From: Epiperipatus broadwayi
Lineage: Eukaryota > Onychophora > Udeonychophora > Euonychophora > Peripatidae
DNA length: 64,000 bases
Assembly (NCBI GenBank): GCA_028023455.1
Contig: JAQFVV010006274.1
Coordinates: 498,001 to 562,000, forward strand
Direction of reading: 5' to 3'
Positions 60,801-64,000 of the stretch are shown here, one piece after another. The translations under genes and the position numbers were made by a program. The first letter of the stretch is position 1. The number at the start of each line of letters is the position of its first letter. The notes under the pieces are model-generated. The model saw only the letters and a program-made list of their open reading frames with translations. It did not search any database and was not told the DNA's origin.

Positions 60801-63800
60801 ATTTTTGTAGATAATTAAGATGCAAACAATAGAAACAAATGGGTAATATGTGTAATAATTAGGAAAAAGTGTCAGCAATGATATTACTAAGTAACTAAGA
60901 ATTAACGTTGCTAACCCAAGCTAAGTTAATTGCTAATAGCTTTGATATTTACTAGGAGGTAGATACCATCTTTATCTGCAAGCATAAAAGGTTTTATGTG
61001 CAGAAATTCAGCTGATTTTGTACATGTAAGTCTTTGAAAACTTAACATCTAATAGTAACAAATCTCTCCATGAGTTTTATATAAATTGCACCCTTATATA
61101 TTACTACATCCCATAATAACTTAAATTAAAAGTAGATTTTAATTGGATAATTTTAAATTTTATAGTCATATTTAGTTGTGAAGTTATGGGAGTTAATGGT
61201 TACCTTAGTCGTTTTGACATTTGAACTTAAGGTAATTTAAATTGGGTTATTATTAATTCTTTAAATCTTAGTTAAATTATATTTTAAAAGCATATAGTTA
61301 AATAAAAATAGTAAAATATAACTTAATATTGTTTATTAATAGTCAGTTTTTTAATAATATTTAAATTTGACATTTGCTGTGTGGTTTAAATCTGATATCA
61401 TGTATAAATAAGAATATGTGCTGTAGCTATATATGATCTTGTTTGTGCACATATTATTTCATAAAGAATTAACTATTTCCTGTAAACTATTGATTTATTT
61501 TTAAAAACAACTAAAATAATATTTATTTTTATTATTTAAGTAGTAAAAAGTTCATCAAATCGATTTAGAATTTATTTTATAAAAGATAACATTTAAATTT
61601 TTCAAATTAGTTTTAATTTAACTGTCTTTTAATTATGTTTATTAAAAATATGTTTTTTTTTTATTTTGTTAGTAAATATTTGTTGTAATAATATTGGCTT
61701 GAAAAACTATTTAGAATGTTTTGTAACTAATTAAATATTCATTATAAAATGATTTTGAGAATCAACCAATGAGCTGTTGCAATCTAATGTATTTTGAAAT
61801 TTAAACAGGCAATGTTTTGGGAATTAACTGAAAAAAAATCATGGAAGGAAAAAAGGCATTTTATTTTTTCCATAAAATTTAGTTATAAAAATTATTAAAA
61901 TATTATTTTATTAATTTAAAAAGTAAAAATGCTTGATTAATTGCTTAAAATAAATTCATGAAGTTTATTGAAAGTTACGAAGTAAACAGAACCTAAAATC
62001 TCTGCTAGTGGTATGAAATATTTAATCCTCTAAAGAATACAAAATTGGAATCATTATACTACCTAGAGTATGAAGATAATGGAAGGAAAAAGTTGTAAGT
62101 TTATCCAAGCATATAATCAGATACAAAAAGAAGTATATTCGAGAATAATGAGTATTTTACCAATATGTAATAAGTTAATTACAAAACAAACTCATTTAAT
62201 TCTGTGTTTTGTTGTTAATAAAAACTATAATTGGCGTGTTTTAAATGTACTAAAAAGTAGAAGGAAAAATATTCATGTTAGATTTAATAATGGAAATTTA
62301 AGTATGACAAAATGTCACTTAGTAAATAATTTGAATAAAAATATTTACTTAAGGAAATCTGAAGTGAATAATATAGAAAAGAAAGAACAATTTTATTTAA
62401 TTAATAATTTAGATCAGTCAAAGTTCATTGGAATATTATTCATTGTATCATCATGATGATCATGTAGGATTTATATTATAACTGGATTTAATATAATGAA
62501 TAAATGATGTAAAAGTAAAAGGATATATTTATGCAAAAGGAAGAAATAACTAGAAGACTATTTATTTAATTTTTAATATAAGAGCTTCAATGTATATTAT
62601 AAGAGAAAGTTTAAATTACCTGTTAAGAAGATATGATGGAAAAATATTATAAAAGAAAGACAAACAAAGGAAGTACTTGTGATGAATGATATAGTAAATA
62701 AATATAAATTTTAGTTGGAATGATTTAATGAACATGTGGAATAAATATATTGTAATTTAAGAGGTATAAAAGTTATATCCAAGATAATACCAATTTGCAT
62801 AATAATTGGAATGTTTTTATAAAATATTGGCTTGTAAAAGGATAATACTTGAAAGGGATACCCATGAGATGAAGTGGATTGTAAAAGATGATTAATTAAT
62901 TTATGAAGAATGAATGTTAGAATATGAAGAATTAATACTACAATGAAAATATATTTTAATAAAATAAGAAGAAAATTTTATTGTGATTTAAAGGGAAGAA
63001 CATTAATTTGGAGAATGATTTTCTGTATTGAAATTTTTGCAGTTAATTATTATGCAAGGAGAATTGTGTGCGACTAAAAAGTGACATCAACTGTAAATTA
63101 TTTAAAACTTTGAAAATGATTTTCAATGCCATAGAAACCTCTGCCTCTGAAGATAAAATATTATAAAATTGTTTTCAGTTTTAAAAAGAAAAAAAGGAAT
63201 ATTCTAAAACTTATGAAGGCATTTAGAAATTTGAATGTTTAGTTATTAATAATATATTTGGTGTATTTATTTATTTATTTTATTTGTTTTAGTATTATTA
63301 ATAGATTATAATAAATAGAAATCGGTAGTAATATAGATAAATAGAAGTATAAAATTAATAACATATTGTGTGTGTATAATAATATAATGTCAAAGTATTA
63401 ACTATGATATTTGATTTTGATCTCATTTATAATATAATATGATTGTAGTATATTTATATTTAATGCTGCCCTGTTGTACTATTTGTTTATGATTATTATA
63501 TTATTGGAAAACATATAAGTTAGGGATTAAAGCAGTGAAATTTGGATATTTAAACCAGAAGTGTAGATCTTTATTTTACAAGGTTGTGACATATAAATAA
63601 AATGTAGGATTTTTTTTTTTTTTTATCTTTGTAGTCAGAGTAATAGGTAAAATTGACTTTTAGTGGCCAAAAAAAAAATTGACTTTTAGTGGCCACAACT
63701 TCTCGCCCTCTATTTTTAAAAAATTGAATTATATTTTATTCGTACTATGTAATTGTAAAGTATATCTAACTATAAATGTATTTTTTATATGAAGGTTAAT

Positions 63801-64000
63801 AAAAAAAATTAAAAAAACTTGCATTTTTATGCTTAGTTTTGAGCATATTTTCACATATTTTCCACATTATTAGTGTGCATAAGTTTGTTGACTGGGTTAA
63901 CAAAGTTGTCTAGGTGGACGACGACAGAGTGAAGTTATATACCATTATCAAGACCGCTTATATTGCTATATGCACGCCAGCCGTCAGTGATTATAAGCAT
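60801..64000. other. Intron sequence to window end; one unrecognised 128-codon frame
   Basis: 62070-62456 (+) is an open frame of 128 codons (MKIMEGKSCKFIQAYNQ...), Lys/Asn/Ile-rich. It is longer than chance would usually give at this AT content, but it has no known domain, no splice partner and an A-rich strand. No UBR exon found. The last ~130 bp (from about 63870) are less AT-rich and include GTGGACGACGACAGAG, perhaps the edge of another element. Confidence 0.35.

Noticed and set aside
59720-64000. Further UBR exons after exon 6
   Set aside because: Looked for the conserved block PLRCLVL..Q...MWRRNG in all + frames and did not find it.

Overview
The window looks like animal nuclear DNA. 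It is very AT-rich and almost entirely non-coding, with short exons that have canonical GT-AG splice sites, introns of 1.3 to 17 kb, and many decayed retroelements. The AT-rich codon use, intron size and repeat mix (RTE-type LINEs, Penelope-like elements, foldback elements) suggest an invertebrate with a large genome. I cannot name the taxon.

One host gene crosses the window on the + strand. Six short exons (12665-12743, 14502-14601, 15866-15994, 30191-30275, 47300-47386, 59658-59719) join in perfect phase into one reading frame of about 180 codons. It matches the middle of the UBR1/UBR2 N-recognin E3 ubiquitin ligase, the helical region between the N-terminal UBR box/N-domain and the C-terminal RING/cap. 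The UBR box, the RING and both gene ends lie outside the window. No second host gene could be supported on either strand.

The rest is upstream or intronic sequence. 1-12.6 kb holds a non-autonomous DNA transposon with ~225-bp inverted repeats (870-2618), a small palindrome (4226-4398), and two dead RTE-clade LINE 3' halves (9.6-10.6 and 11.4-12.2 kb). The 14-kb intron (16-30 kb) carries a minus-strand LINE reverse transcriptase (18.0-19.9 kb), a ~240-bp minisatellite (19.9-20.8 kb) and a possible ORF1 remnant (21.1-22.0 kb). The 17-kb intron (30-47 kb) has a tRNA-derived retroposon with a target-site duplication just after exon 4, a decayed Penelope-like element with inverted ~90-bp termini (33.9-37.0 kb), and two inverted copies of a ~1-kb repeat (37.55-38.53 and 45.61-46.59 kb). 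The 12-kb intron (47-60 kb) has a TIR element containing a near-perfect 525-bp palindrome (48.1-49.7 kb), a purine-strand simple repeat (49.9-50.5 kb) and a cluster of ribozyme repeats (57.9-58.7 kb).

The most striking signal is a family of foldback or tandem repeats (4.3, 34.7-34.9, 57.9-58.7 and, diverged, 60.7 kb). Its core reads as a type I hammerhead ribozyme: CTGACGA, a short stem-loop, GAAAC, TA, GTC, with a matching stem I. The copies at 57984-58024 and 58498-58539 have the full core. Others are visibly inactivated or truncated. This resembles Penelope pseudo-LTRs and metazoan retrozymes, and here it sits inside the intron of a ubiquitin ligase.
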